Source of the DNA: Pseudomonas sp. | Lineage (GTDB): Bacteria; Pseudomonadota; Gammaproteobacteria; Pseudomonadales; Pseudomonadaceae | Assembly: GCF_002796985.1 (NCBI RefSeq) | Contig: NZ_PEKX01000007.1 | Coordinates: 796,284-860,283 of the forward strand | Length of the DNA: 64,000 bases | Direction of reading: 5' to 3' | Shown: positions 1 through 9,026 of the stretch, piece by piece | Position numbering within the stretch: the stretch's first letter is position 1 | How the letters are laid out: every line of letters begins with the position of its first letter | The notes under the pieces: generated by a model | Told to the model about the DNA's origin: nothing | The model's input: only the letters and a program-made list of their open reading frames with translations | Databases searched by the model: none | Translations under genes and position numbers: made by a program

Positions 1-3000
1 CCAGGCGCATATCGACCTGAGCGGCAAGCTGAGCTTCCTCGACGACGGCCCGAGCATCGCGCCGTGCAACGATGTCGACATCAAGCTGAGCGTCGACGAG
101 ACCCACCTCGGTACGCCGGACACCAGCAGCGCCTCGGTGGCCGACCTGTTCACCACCCACTTCGGTGCGGACGGCGCCGGCGATATCACCTACAAGCTGG
201 CCGGGGCCGACAACACCGACACCGGCCTGAAGGACACCGCGACCGGCCAGAAGGTCTACCTGTACAACACCGACGCGGGTATCGAAGGCCGCCTGCAGGG
301 CACCAGCACCGTGGTCTTCCGCGTGTTCGTCGATGGCGACGGCAAGGTCACCCTGGAACAGCTGCGTGCCATGGCGCACCCGGACGCCAGCAACCCCGAT
401 GATTCCCTGAGCCTCAGCGGCCAGGTCACCCTGACCGCGACCATCACCGACAAGGATGGCGACAGCGCCAGTGCCCACATCGACCTGGGCAGCAAACTGA
501 CCTTCCTCGACGACGGCCCGAGCATTGCCCCGTCCAGCATCTACGACATCAGCCTGGAGGTGGACGAGACCATCCTCGACAACGATGCCCGCGTCGAGAA
601 CAGCCTGGTTTCGCTGCTGTTCGAGTCGCACTTCGGCGCCGATGGCGCGGGAGGCATCACCTACAAGGTCAGTACCGTGGATGGCACCGACAGTGGCCTG
701 CGTGAAACCGCAAGCGGTGATCGCATCCTGCTGTTCAACGAGAACGACACCGTGGTCGGCCGCGTCGAGGGCAGCAATGCCATCGCCTTCGTGGTCAGCG
801 AAGACCATGGCGCCCTGCAGCTCGACCAGCGTTTGGCCCTGGTACACCCGGATGCCGCCGACTCGGACGAACCGTTGCGCCTGGACAGCGGCAAGGTCAC
901 CCTCACCGCCACCATCACCGATGGTGACGGCGACAAGGCGTCGGCCCATGTCGACCTGGGCAGCAAGATGGTGTTCTACGATGATGGCCCGCGCATCGAG
1001 CCGTGCACCGACGCCGATATCCGGCTGACGGTGGATGAGACCAAGCTGAGTGTTGACGCCCAGGCTTCCGCTAACGATGTAACGGCGCTGTTCACCAGCC
1101 ACTTCGGCAATGACGGTGCCGGCGGTATTACCTACAAGGTCACCACCACCGACGGCACCGACAGTGGCCTGCGGGACACTGCCACCGGTAGCAAGATCTT
1201 CCTCTACAACACCGCCAACGGCGTGGAAGGCCGTGTGGAGGGCACCAATCTGGTGGCCTTCAGCGTGACCGCCAACAACGGCGCGATCACCCTCGACCAG
1301 CAGCGTGCGTTGGTGCACCCGGTGATCACCGATGCCAATGATCCGCTGAGCATCGGCACTGACAAGATCACCCTCACTGCGACCATCACCGATGGCGACG
1401 GCGACCACGCTTCGGCCAGCGTGGACCTGGGCAGCAAGCTGACCTTCCTCGATGACGGCCCGAGCATCCAGCCGTGCACGGACGCCGACATTCGTCTGGA
1501 AGTGGACGAGTCCAACCTGGCCAGCAACGCCCGCGTCGAAGCGCCTGACGTGGCGACGCTGTTCACCACTGATTTCGGTGCCGACGGCGCTGGTGCGATC
1601 AGCTACAAAGTGAGCACCGTGGATGGTACCGACAGTGGCCTGCGCGAAAGCGCGGGTGGCGCACGCATCCTGCTGTTCAACGATGGCAACGGCGTCGTCG
1701 GCAAGGTGGAAGGCACAGGCGCCATCGCCTTTGTGGTGCGCCCCGATGGCGGTGCGCTCACCCTCGACCAGCGCGTGGCCTTCATCCATCCCGACGGCAA
1801 CAGCGACGATGAAACCCTGAGCATCGCCATCGGCAAGATCACCCTCACCGGCACCATCACCGACAAGGAAGGTGACAGCGACAGCGCCTCCATCGACCTG
1901 GGCAGCAAGCTGGTGTTCCACGACGATGCCCCGAGCATCAACGCCAACGCCGACAATGCACCGACCCTGACGGTGGATGAAACGGTGCTCTCCACCGACG
2001 CCAGCGGCAACTTCAGCGGCGCCTTTACCTCCAGCACCGGCGCCGACGGCGGCAGCGTGGGCTACAGCCTCTCCGCCACCAGCGGCACCGCGAGCGGGCT
2101 GCAGACCACCAGCGGGCAAAGCATCGTGCTGGTCAAGGTCAGCGATACCCTGGTCGAGGGCCGCGTGGGCAATACTGGCGGCGCGGTTGCGTTCAGCCTG
2201 ACCCTCGACAGCGCTACCGGCGAGCTCAAGCTCGACCAGCAAATGGCATTCAAGCACGCTGACGCCACCAACCCCGACGACTCGGTCAGCCCGCTGGGCA
2301 ACAAGATCTCCCTGGTGGCGACCATCACCGACGGCGATGGCGACCACAAGTCCGCCAGCATCGACCTGGGCGACAAGCTGGTGTTCAAGGACGACGGCCC
2401 GGCGCTCATTGCGGGCGGCAGCCTGACCGGCCAGGTCATGGAAGATGCCCTGCCCAATGGCAACCCCGACGGCGCCAGCGACACCACGGTGGCCAAGGGT
2501 TCGCTCGGCGCCCTGGTGAACTTCGGTGCGGATGGCCCCGGTGCGTTCTCGCTGACCGGCGACTACTCGTCGCTGATCTCGCAGCACCTGCGCTCCGGTG
2601 GCGTGGAGCTGGGCTACAGCGTGGTCGGCAATCTGCTGACCGCCACGGCCGGTGCCAAGACCATCTTTACCCTGTCGGTGGATGCGGCGGGTAACTACGA
2701 GTTCAAGCTCGTCGGTCCGCTGGACCATCCGCTGCACAATGGCAGTGATGCCGAGCAACTGGCGCTCAACCTCGGCGGCGTGATCAAGGCCACCGACGGC
2801 GACGGCGATCCGGTCAGCCTGGGCAGTGGCTCGCTGGTGATCAACGTGCAGGACGACCTGCCGGTGGTGCACAGCGAACCGCCTTGCCAGGACGTCGCCG
2901 AGGTTCCCGGCTTCGTGCTCAATGGCACGCTTGACGTGAGTTTTGGCGGTGACGGCCGCGGTGCCTTCGACCTCAGCGGCAATACCGCGCCGGACGGCCT

Positions 3001-5281
3001 GACCTATGTGGTCACCCAACTGGCCGGTGGCGGCTCGCAACTGACCGCCTACGACGACTCCAACGAAGCCTTCTTCGTCATCAAGGTCAACGGTGACGGC
3101 ACTTACAGCTTCGAAGTACTCAACTCGCGGCCGATTTCGACGGTGGAGTACGACCTGACCCAGGTCTCCGCCGGCGGCCCGCGGCCTTCCGTCAGTCTGT
3201 CCTCCGATGGTCTTACGGTGGTCTTCACCAGCCCCAACGGCAACGTGAACCCCTCCGACAACGGCATGGGTGTGGGCGGCAACAACCTCATCACCCCCGG
3301 CGAGAACCTCAACATCGCCTTCAGCGAGAAGATCTACGACGTCAGCTTCGACGTGCAGAAACTCTCCACCAGCGACGTGCTGAGCTGGAAAGTGCTGGGC
3401 GACGGTGGTGTCGTGCTGGCAACCGGCACCTTCTCGCCGCCGGCCGGTTATGGCGAAAACAGCTCGGCCTCCTTCAACCTGCTGACTGATGGTCATTTCA
3501 CCAGCGGCTCGGCCTTCCAGCTGTCCGAGGGTGGCTTCAACAGCGTGGTACTGAGCAGCAACAGCGGCGACTACCGCCTCGTCACCGTCTCCGCCGGGCA
3601 GTCGGTCCTGCCTGACGATATCGACCTCAACTTCCACGTCGGCATCACCGACGGCGATGGCGACAGCACCGGGCTGAACCTGTGCGTGGACCTGAGCACG
3701 CCGCAGCCGCTGCTGGTGGTCGGTAGCAACAGCAGCGACCTCGATGGCTCCAGCACCCAGCACACTCTGCCCAACCCGCAGGATGTGGACAAGGCCGGGA
3801 CCATCAGCGGTGGCGGTGGCAGCGACGTGCTGATCGGCGATCCGGGCGGGGTGTCGGTCTATACCCAGCCGGGCAAGAACTACAACATCTCGCTGATCGT
3901 CGATACCTCCACCAGCATGAGGGATGCTTCCGGCACTGGGACCCTGTCGCGCATGGACCTGGCGAAGAACGCGCTGGTCAACCTGGTCAACGCCATCAAG
4001 GGCCACGACGGGGTCATCAACGTCAGCCTGGTATCGTTCAGCGACAGCGCCACCCGCGTCAGCTACAACGGTCTGACTGCGGCCAACGTGACCTTGCTCA
4101 TCACTGCGATCAACGCCCTCAGTGCGAGCGGTGCGACCAACTATGACGATGCCATGCAGAAGGCTTCGGCATGGTTCAACACCCAGGTCGGCACCAACCA
4201 CGCCGATGCGGCCCATGGTTACGTCAACCTGGCGTTCTTCCTCACCGACGGTAACCCGACCGTCTACAACGGCAACTCCGGCAGTGGCAGCAGCACCAGC
4301 TACAACGACATGAACGTCGCGATCACCTCGGGCAACGACATGCTGCACCACGCTGGCACCCTCATCGGCGGCGACTCGGTATCGGTCAATGCCATCGGTA
4401 TCGGCAACGGCATCAACAGCGACTACCTGCGTTACTTCGACAACACCAATACCACCGGCACCGTGGTGACCAATGTCGATGGCACCAACCTCTCCAACAC
4501 GGTCGGCCAGCCGCAGATCATCAACACCGCCGAGCAGTTGCAGGCGGCGTTGCAGGAAGGCTTCAGCACCAGCACACCGGTGAGCGTGGGCAACGACCAC
4601 CTGGTCGGCGGCGCAGGCAACGACATCCTGTTCGGCGATGTCATCAACACCGACCAGCTGGCCTGGGCCGGGCATGCTGCCGGCACGCACAACGGGCAGG
4701 GCTTCCAGGGACTGGTGGACTACCTGACCGCCACCAACGGCACGGCGCCGACGGCGGCCACGATCAGCAACTACATCATCCAGCACGCGGATCAGCTCAA
4801 CGTCGCCGGTGATACCCGCGGCGGCGACGACATCCTCGAAGGCGGCGCCGGCAATGACCTGATGTTCGGTCAGGGCGGCAACGACAAGCTGATCGGCGGG
4901 CCCGGCGACGACATCCTGTACGGCGGCACCGGGGCGGATGAGTTCATCTGGAAGTCCGGCGATACCGGCCACGATGTGATCAAGGACTTCAACATCGCCG
5001 AGCATGACGTGCTGAACTTCGCCGACCTGCTGCAAGGGGAGGCCGCCACGGCGTCGTCGCTGGCGCACTACCTGAGCTTCTCGGTCAGTGCCGGCACCAC
5101 CACCATCGGCGTCAGCCCCACCAGCAATGGCGCCGTCACCCAGACCGTCGACCTGGCCAACGTCGATCTCTCCGCCAAGTACGCGGGCCATGTCGGCAAC
5201 GGCGTGCTCTCGGCAGGGGATACGCAGACCGTGCTCAACGGCCTGCTCGGGGACCACGCGATCAAGACCGATACCGTCTGA
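1..5281 (+). CDS. Type I-secreted giant adhesin, LapA/BapA-like, C-terminal part (5' truncated by window)
   Basis: The reading frame is open from base 2, so the gene starts outside the window. The visible 1,759 or so residues begin with five full repeats of 156-157 residues, each ending in a TDGDGD-type motif and DDGPSI (T1SS-143-like surface repeats). Further Ig-like/VCBS-like modules follow. A von Willebrand A domain begins near base 3880 with an intact MIDAS motif (DTSTS). Then come RTX glycine-rich nonapeptides (GGAGNDILFG, GGDDILEGGAGNDLMFG) near 4600 and 4830-4930, and a type I secretion tail. By family knowledge such proteins leave through a TolC/LapBCE-type exporter and mediate surface attachment and biofilm formation. 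The exporter and the N-terminal retention module are not in the window, so LapA versus BapA subtype is undecided. Confidence 0.9.
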   Translation, partial: QAHIDLSGKLSFLDDGPSIAPCNDVDIKLSVDETHLGTPDTSSASVADLFTTHFGADGAGDITYKLAGADNTDTGLKDTATGQKVYLYNTDAGIEGRLQGTSTVVFRVFVDGDGKVTLEQLRAMAHPDASNPDDSLSLSGQVTLTATITDKDGDSASAHIDLGSKLTFLDDGPSIAPSSIYDISLEVDETILDNDARVENSLVSLLFESHFGADGAGGITYKVSTVDGTDSGLRETASGDRILLFNENDTVVGRVEGSNAIAFVVSEDHGALQLDQRLALVHPDAADSDEPLRLDSGKVTLTATITDGDGDKASAHVDLGSKMVFYDDGPRIEPCTDADIRLTVDETKLSVDAQASANDVTALFTSHFGNDGAGGITYKVTTTDGTDSGLRDTATGSKIFLYNTANGVEGRVEGTNLVAFSVTANNGAITLDQQRALVHPVITDANDPLSIGTDKITLTATITDGDGDHASASVDLGSKLTFLDDGPSIQPCTDADIRLEVDESNLASNARVEAPDVATLFTTDFGADGAGAISYKVSTVDGTDSGLRESAGGARILLFNDGNGVVGKVEGTGAIAFVVRPDGGALTLDQRVAFIHPDGNSDDETLSIAIGKITLTGTITDKEGDSDSASIDLGSKLVFHDDAPSINANADNAPTLTVDETVLSTDASGNFSGAFTSSTGADGGSVGYSLSATSGTASGLQTTSGQSIVLVKVSDTLVEGRVGNTGGAVAFSLTLDSATGELKLDQQMAFKHADATNPDDSVSPLGNKISLVATITDGDGDHKSASIDLGDKLVFKDDGPALIAGGSLTGQVMEDALPNGNPDGASDTTVAKGSLGALVNFGADGPGAFSLTGDYSSLISQHLRSGGVELGYSVVGNLLTATAGAKTIFTLSVDAAGNYEFKLVGPLDHPLHNGSDAEQLALNLGGVIKATDGDGDPVSLGSGSLVINVQDDLPVVHSEPPCQDVAEVPGFVLNGTLDVSFGGDGRGAFDLSGNTAPDGLTYVVTQLAGGGSQLTAYDDSNEAFFVIKVNGDGTYSFEVLNSRPISTVEYDLTQVSAGGPRPSVSLSSDGLTVVFTSPNGNVNPSDNGMGVGGNNLITPGENLNIAFSEKIYDVSFDVQKLSTSDVLSWKVLGDGGVVLATGTFSPPAGYGENSSASFNLLTDGHFTSGSAFQLSEGGFNSVVLSSNSGDYRLVTVSAGQSVLPDDIDLNFHVGITDGDGDSTGLNLCVDLSTPQPLLVVGSNSSDLDGSSTQHTLPNPQDVDKAGTISGGGGSDVLIGDPGGVSVYTQPGKNYNISLIVDTSTSMRDASGTGTLSRMDLAKNALVNLVNAIKGHDGVINVSLVSFSDSATRVSYNGLTAANVTLLITAINALSASGATNYDDAMQKASAWFNTQVGTNHADAAHGYVNLAFFLTDGNPTVYNGNSGSGSSTSYNDMNVAITSGNDMLHHAGTLIGGDSVSVNAIGIGNGINSDYLRYFDNTNTTGTVVTNVDGTNLSNTVGQPQIINTAEQLQAALQEGFSTSTPVSVGNDHLVGGAGNDILFGDVINTDQLAWAGHAAGTHNGQGFQGLVDYLTATNGTAPTAATISNYIIQHADQLNVAGDTRGGDDILEGGAGNDLMFGQGGNDKLIGGPGDDILYGGTGADEFIWKSGDTGHDVIKDFNIAEHDVLNFADLLQGEAATASSLAHYLSFSVSAGTTTIGVSPTSNGAVTQTVDLANVDLSAKYAGHVGNGVLSAGDTQTVLNGLLGDHAIKTDTV
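41..2400 (+). repeat. Five tandem 468-471 bp coding repeats of the adhesin
   Basis: The DDGPSI-encoding segment recurs at 41, 509, 980, 1451, 1922 and 2390, giving periods of 468, 471, 471, 471 and 468 bases. The copies are diverged in DNA but conserved in protein, so this is an old in-frame domain duplication rather than a recent array. Confidence 0.9.
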
Positions 5282-5299
5282 GTCGCGTCACGCAAGCCG

Positions 5300-5330
5300 A
5301 AACCGCCGCCCCTGGGCGGCGGTTTCGTTT
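5300..5330 (+). terminator. Rho-independent terminator after the adhesin gene
   Basis: A perfect GC-rich stem (AAACCGCCGCCC paired with GGGCGGCGGTTT around a short loop) is followed by CGTTT, 19 bases after the adhesin stop codon. Confidence 0.8.
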
Positions 5331-5453
5331 GCGCCTGCCCAACAAGGGACGGGGCACGGCTATACGGCTGGTGAATGATCGTCGCCCTGCGTCCTCACTG
5401 GCGCCTATGCTCGGGGCCAAACCCTCCTCCAACAACAAGCAATGAGGTTTCCC

Positions 5454-6638
5454 ATGCGCGAAGTGGTGATCGTCGACAGCGTCCGTACCGGCCTGGCCAA
5501 GTCCTTCCGTGGCAAATTCAACATGACCCGTCCGGACGACATGGTCGCCCATTGCATCGACGCGCTGCTGGCGCGCAATAACCTCGACCCGCTGCTGGTG
5601 GACGATTGCGTGGTCGGCGCCGGCTCCAACGAAGGCGCCCAGGGCCACAACATCGGCCGCAACGCCGCCGTGCTGTCGCGCCTGGGCACCCACGTCGCCG
5701 GCATGACGCTGAACCGCTACTGCTCCTCGGGCCTGCAGGCCATCGCGATTGCCGCCAACCAGGTGGCCTCGGGCTGCAGCGACATCCTGGTGGCCGGCGG
5801 CGTCGAGTCCATCACCCTGACCATGGGCAAGCAGAACCTCGACAACTTCGTGAACCCGCGCCTGAAGGACGAGTTCCCCGGCATCTACTACCCCATGGGC
5901 CAGACCGCCGAGATCGTCGCCCGCCGCTACAACGTCACCCGTGAGCAGCAGGACCTGTACTCCCTGCAGAGCCAGCAGCGCACCGCCCGCGCCCAGGCCG
6001 AAGGCCTGTTCGACGACGAAATCGTGCCGATGAGCGTGAAGTACCTGGTGGAAGACAAGGCCACCGGCGAGAAGAAGGTGCTCGACGGCGTAGTCGACCG
6101 CGACGATTGCAACCGCCCGGAGACCACCCTCGAAGGCCTGAACTCGCTCAAGCCGGTGTTCGCCGAGGACGGCTCGGTCACCGCCGGCAACGCCTCGCAG
6201 CTCTCCGACGGCGCCTCGATGACCCTGATCATGAGCCTGGACAAGGCGCTGGAACTGGGCCTGAAACCCAAGGCATTCTTCCGCGGCTTCACCGTCGCCG
6301 GCTGCGAGCCGGACGAGATGGGCATCGGCCCGGTGTTCTCGGTGCCCAAGCTGCTCAAGGCCAAGGGCCTGCAGGTCAGCGACATCGACCTCTGGGAGCT
6401 CAACGAAGCCTTCGCCTCGCAGTGCCTGTACGCCCGCGATCACCTGGGCATCGACAACGACAAGTACAACGTCAACGGCGGCTCCATCTCCATCGGCCAC
6501 CCCTTCGGCATGACCGGCTCGCGCCAGGTTGGCCACCTGGTGCGCGAACTGCAGCGCCGCAACCTGCGCTACGGCATCGTGACCATGTGCGTAGGCGGCG
6601 GCATGGGCGCCACCGGGCTGTTCGAGGCCGTGCGCTGA
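5454..6638 (+). CDS. Acetyl-CoA C-acyltransferase (thiolase)
   Basis: This is a 394-residue thiolase that cleaves or condenses acyl-CoA in the cytoplasm. The nucleophilic cysteine is C90 in NRYCSSGLQAI, the catalytic histidine is H349 in SIGHPFG, and the second cysteine is C379 in MCVGGGMGATG, so all active-site residues are present. The start at 5454 is preferred over the in-frame ATG at 5442 because GAGG at 5445-5448 sits five bases upstream of it and the protein then starts MREVVIVDSVRT as usual for the family. It stands alone between two terminators, so no operon partner tells whether it serves beta-oxidation or a biosynthetic route. It has no obvious link to the flagellar genes. Confidence 0.93.
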   Translation: MREVVIVDSVRTGLAKSFRGKFNMTRPDDMVAHCIDALLARNNLDPLLVDDCVVGAGSNEGAQGHNIGRNAAVLSRLGTHVAGMTLNRYCSSGLQAIAIAANQVASGCSDILVAGGVESITLTMGKQNLDNFVNPRLKDEFPGIYYPMGQTAEIVARRYNVTREQQDLYSLQSQQRTARAQAEGLFDDEIVPMSVKYLVEDKATGEKKVLDGVVDRDDCNRPETTLEGLNSLKPVFAEDGSVTAGNASQLSDGASMTLIMSLDKALELGLKPKAFFRGFTVAGCEPDEMGIGPVFSVPKLLKAKGLQVSDIDLWELNEAFASQCLYARDHLGIDNDKYNVNGGSISIGHPFGMTGSRQVGHLVRELQRRNLRYGIVTMCVGGGMGATGLFEAVR

Positions 6639-6718
6639 GTTGAGCACGGCGGGCGAGGGCGCAGGCCCTTGCCCGAAGGGTGCTGGCCGCTCCACGCAGG
6701 CGATTCGGCACCTGCGAG

Positions 6719-6748
6719 AAACCCCCGGCGGAGACGCCGGGGGTTTTT
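6719..6748 (+). terminator. Rho-independent terminator after the thiolase gene
   Basis: The stem ACCCCCGGCG / CGCCGGGGGT with loop GAGA is followed by TTTTT. It ends the thiolase transcript before the repeat region. Confidence 0.9.
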
Positions 6749-6820
6749 CATTGCGGCTCCGGCGGCCAGGCCTTGGCATGGGAGCCGGGGCGTTTCCAGG
6801 TTCGATCCGCCGCGATTATC

Positions 6821-7200
6821 GTAGGAGCAACTGTCTTCCTCTGGATAGTCCGTGCCTGTGTTTCCCCCCTCACCCCAGCCCTCTCCCTCAGGGAGAGGGA
6901 GCCGAACCTGCCGGCTGACGCCATGGTTTCATCCTGCTCTGAACTGTCCCCTCTCCCCCTGGGAGAGGGCTAGGGTGAGGGCAAGCCTTGGCACGGATTT
7001 CAGGTAGGAGCAACTGTCTTCTTCTGGGATATCTGTGCCAGCGCGCCCCCTCACCCCTGCCCTGGCTGCGCGCCCCGCTCCAAAGGGAGAGGGGGCAGAT
7101 CGTGCCAGCTGATGCTGTGGTTTCATCCTGCACCGGACGGTCCCCTCTCCCGCTTGCGGGAGAGGGTTAGGGTGAGGGGTTCTTGATCTTGTCGGAGCAA
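6821..7200. repeat. 183-bp tandem duplication carrying four palindromic REP-like elements
   Basis: Two diverged copies start with GTAGGAGCAACTGTCTTC at 6821 and 7004; a third partial copy (GTCGGAGCAAGCTCG) begins at 7191. Each copy holds one element in CCCTCACCCC...orientation (about 6865-6900; 7047-7092) and one in the inverted orientation (about 6947-6982; 7141-7180), with CTCTCCC/GGGAGAG stems. No gene is seen in 6640-7421; short open frames here are repeat-derived. The array lies between the thiolase terminator and the flgB promoter. Confidence 0.85.
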
Positions 7201-7230
7201 GCTCGTTCCTGCGAAAGGCCAGGACGGTGC

Positions 7231-7318
7231 CGGCAAAACGCAGCGGCAAGCTTGCCGCCTTGCCTGCGGCGGCAAGGAAAGCACTTGCCGCTTTGCCGCT
7301 GTTTGCCGCCCCTTGCCG
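7231..7318. promoter_or_regulatory. Candidate enhancer with repeated TTGCCG/CGGCAA boxes upstream of flgB
   Basis: TTGCCG occurs at 7252, 7285, 7293, 7303 and 7313, and its complement CGGCAA at 7231, 7244 and 7270. Bases 7243-7258 form a perfect palindrome (GCGGCAAGCTTGCCGC). The last three sites are exactly 10 bases apart. The cluster lies about 47-130 bases upstream of a sigma-54 promoter, where an activator such as FleR would bind. The protein that binds is inferred, not shown. Confidence 0.5.
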
Positions 7319-7364
7319 CTTCTGGAATTTCCTCAACGCCTTGATTATAAAGGAAATTAAAATA

Positions 7365-7380
7365 TGGCACGCACCTTGCT
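7365..7380 (+). promoter_or_regulatory. Sigma-54 promoter of flgBCDE
   Basis: TGGCACGCACCTTGCT matches the -24/-12 consensus (TGGCACG-N4-TTGCW) perfectly, 42 bases before the flgB start codon. In P. aeruginosa flgBCDE is an RpoN/FleR class III operon. Confidence 0.93.
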
Positions 7381-7421
7381 GAAGTGTTCGCAAGCCCACA
7401 CCGGCAAACAGGTTCGCGACC

Positions 7422-7829
7422 ATGAGCATCAGCTTCGACAAAGCCCTCGGCATCCACCAGCAAGCACTGAGCTTCCGCTCCCAGCGCGCTGAAGTCCTGG
7501 CCAATAACCTGGCCAACGCCGACACGCCCAACTACAAGGCGCGCGATCTGGATTTCGCCTCGGTGCTGGCGGCCCAGTCGGACAAGATGAAGAACGGTAG
7601 CTTCAGCGCCACCCTGACCAACGCGCATCACATTGCCGCGGATGGTTTCGGCATCGGTGACGAGTCGCTCAAGTACCGCAATCCGACCCAGCCGTCGATC
7701 GACCAGAACACCGTCGATGAGCAGATCGAACAGTCCAACTACGCGGAAAACTCCGTGCAGTTCCAGGCCTCGTTCACCTTCCTCAACAGCAAGTTCAAAG
7801 GGCTGATGAACGCCCTGCGCGGGGAGTAA
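7422..7829 (+). CDS. flgB: Flagellar proximal rod protein FlgB
   Basis: A 135-residue rod protein that assembles, with FlgC, FlgF and FliE, between the MS ring and the distal rod. The N-terminal segment contains the rod/hook signature region (LANNLANADTPNYKARDLDF, residues about 27-46), and the C-terminus is the alpha-helical region that pairs with it in the assembled axial structure. It is the first gene of flgBCDE, directly downstream of a perfect sigma-54 promoter, and is followed by flgC after five bases. Length is normal. It is exported by the flagellar type III apparatus and so has no Sec signal. Confidence 0.97.
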   Translation: MSISFDKALGIHQQALSFRSQRAEVLANNLANADTPNYKARDLDFASVLAAQSDKMKNGSFSATLTNAHHIAADGFGIGDESLKYRNPTQPSIDQNTVDEQIEQSNYAENSVQFQASFTFLNSKFKGLMNALRGE

Positions 7830-7834
7830 TCGCC

Positions 7835-8281
7835 ATGTCGCTCGCCAGTGTCTTCAACATCGCCGGAACCGGCATGAGTGCCCAGACCACCCGTCTGAAC
7901 ACCACCGCATCGAACATCGCCAACGCCGAGACCGTTTCCTCCAGCGTCGACCAGACCTACCGCGCCCGCCATCCGGTGTTCGCCACCATGTTCCAGCAAG
8001 CCCAGGGTGGCGGCGACCAGGGGTCGCTGTTCGGCGAGACCGACCAGGCCGGCTCCGGTGTGCAGGTGCTGGGCGTGGTGGAAGACAAGAGCTCGCTGGT
8101 GCCGCGCTACGAGCCGAACCACCCGGCCGCCGACAAGGACGGCTACGTCTATTACCCGAACGTCAACGTGGTGGAGGAGATGGCCGACATGATCTCCGCC
8201 AGCCGCTCGTTCCAGACCAACGCGGAAATGATGAACACCGCCAAGCAGATGATGCAGAAGGTCCTGACCCTGGGTCAGTAA
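7835..8281 (+). CDS. flgC: Flagellar proximal rod protein FlgC
   Basis: A 148-residue proximal rod subunit with the N-terminal flg_bb_rod segment (SVFNIAGTGMSAQTTRLN, then TASNIANAETVSS) and the C-terminal helix VNVVEEMADMISASRSFQTN shared by rod and hook proteins. A GGGGAG ribosome binding site overlaps the flgB stop codon, suggesting translational coupling. It is exported by the flagellar secretion system and forms the rod with FlgB, FlgF and FlgG. Confidence 0.97.
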   Translation: MSLASVFNIAGTGMSAQTTRLNTTASNIANAETVSSSVDQTYRARHPVFATMFQQAQGGGDQGSLFGETDQAGSGVQVLGVVEDKSSLVPRYEPNHPAADKDGYVYYPNVNVVEEMADMISASRSFQTNAEMMNTAKQMMQKVLTLGQ

Positions 8282-8300
8282 GCGCTGAGGAAAGAGCACG

Positions 8301-8999
8301 ATGAGCATCGATAACAGCAGCATCAACGGCTCCAGCTCGGTTCTGGACCAGTATGCGGTCAACAAGGACAGCAGCGGCACCGCCACGGCTGGCAAGAGCA
8401 ACCTCGGCAAGGACGAGTTCCTCAAGCTGCTGGTGGCGCAGATGAACAACCAGGACCCGATGTCGCCCCAGGAGAACGGCGAGTTCATTGCCCAGCTGGC
8501 GCAGTTCAGCACCGTGGAAGGCATCCAGTCGTTGAACACCAGCATGGACAGCGTGCTCTCCAACTACCAGTCATCCCAGGCCCTGCAGGCCTCCTCGCTG
8601 GTGGGCCGCAAGGTCATCGTGCCGACCGAGAAATCGGTGGTGGATACCGCCGAAACCTTCAAGGGCACCTACACCCTGCCGGTGACCACGTCCAACAGCT
8701 GGGTCAACATCTACGACGACAGTGGCACCCTGGTGAACCGCGTCGACATGGGCCAGCAGACCGCCGGCAACGTCAGCTTCATGTGGGACGGCAAGGACTC
8801 CAGCGGCAATCTCATGCCGCCCGGCCGCTACAAGTTCGAAGCGCAGACCAACTACGAGGGCAAGACCTACGGCCTGACCACCTTCCTGCCAGCCAACGTC
8901 GATAGCGTGACCCTGGGGCAGAACGGTGGCGAGCTGACCCTCAATCTCGCCGGGCTGGGCAGCATCGGCCTGTCCAAAGTCCAGATCATTGGCCAGTAA
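8301..8999 (+). CDS. flgD: Flagellar hook cap (hook assembly scaffold) protein FlgD
   Basis: A 232-residue hook cap protein that guides polymerisation of FlgE and is discarded when the hook is finished. The conserved N-terminal export/assembly region is clear (GKDEFLKLLVAQMNNQDPMS, residues about 36-55, and NGEFIAQLAQFSTVEGIQSL). The C-terminal half has the FlgD Ig-like and tudor-like folds (WDGKDSSGNLMPPGRYKFEA). A GAGGAAAG ribosome binding site lies ahead of the start. Position between flgC and flgE is canonical. Confidence 0.97.
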   Translation: MSIDNSSINGSSSVLDQYAVNKDSSGTATAGKSNLGKDEFLKLLVAQMNNQDPMSPQENGEFIAQLAQFSTVEGIQSLNTSMDSVLSNYQSSQALQASSLVGRKVIVPTEKSVVDTAETFKGTYTLPVTTSNSWVNIYDDSGTLVNRVDMGQQTAGNVSFMWDGKDSSGNLMPPGRYKFEAQTNYEGKTYGLTTFLPANVDSVTLGQNGGELTLNLAGLGSIGLSKVQIIGQ

Positions 9000-9026
9000 G
9001 TCGGCGCTACCGACCAGGAGCTAAGC

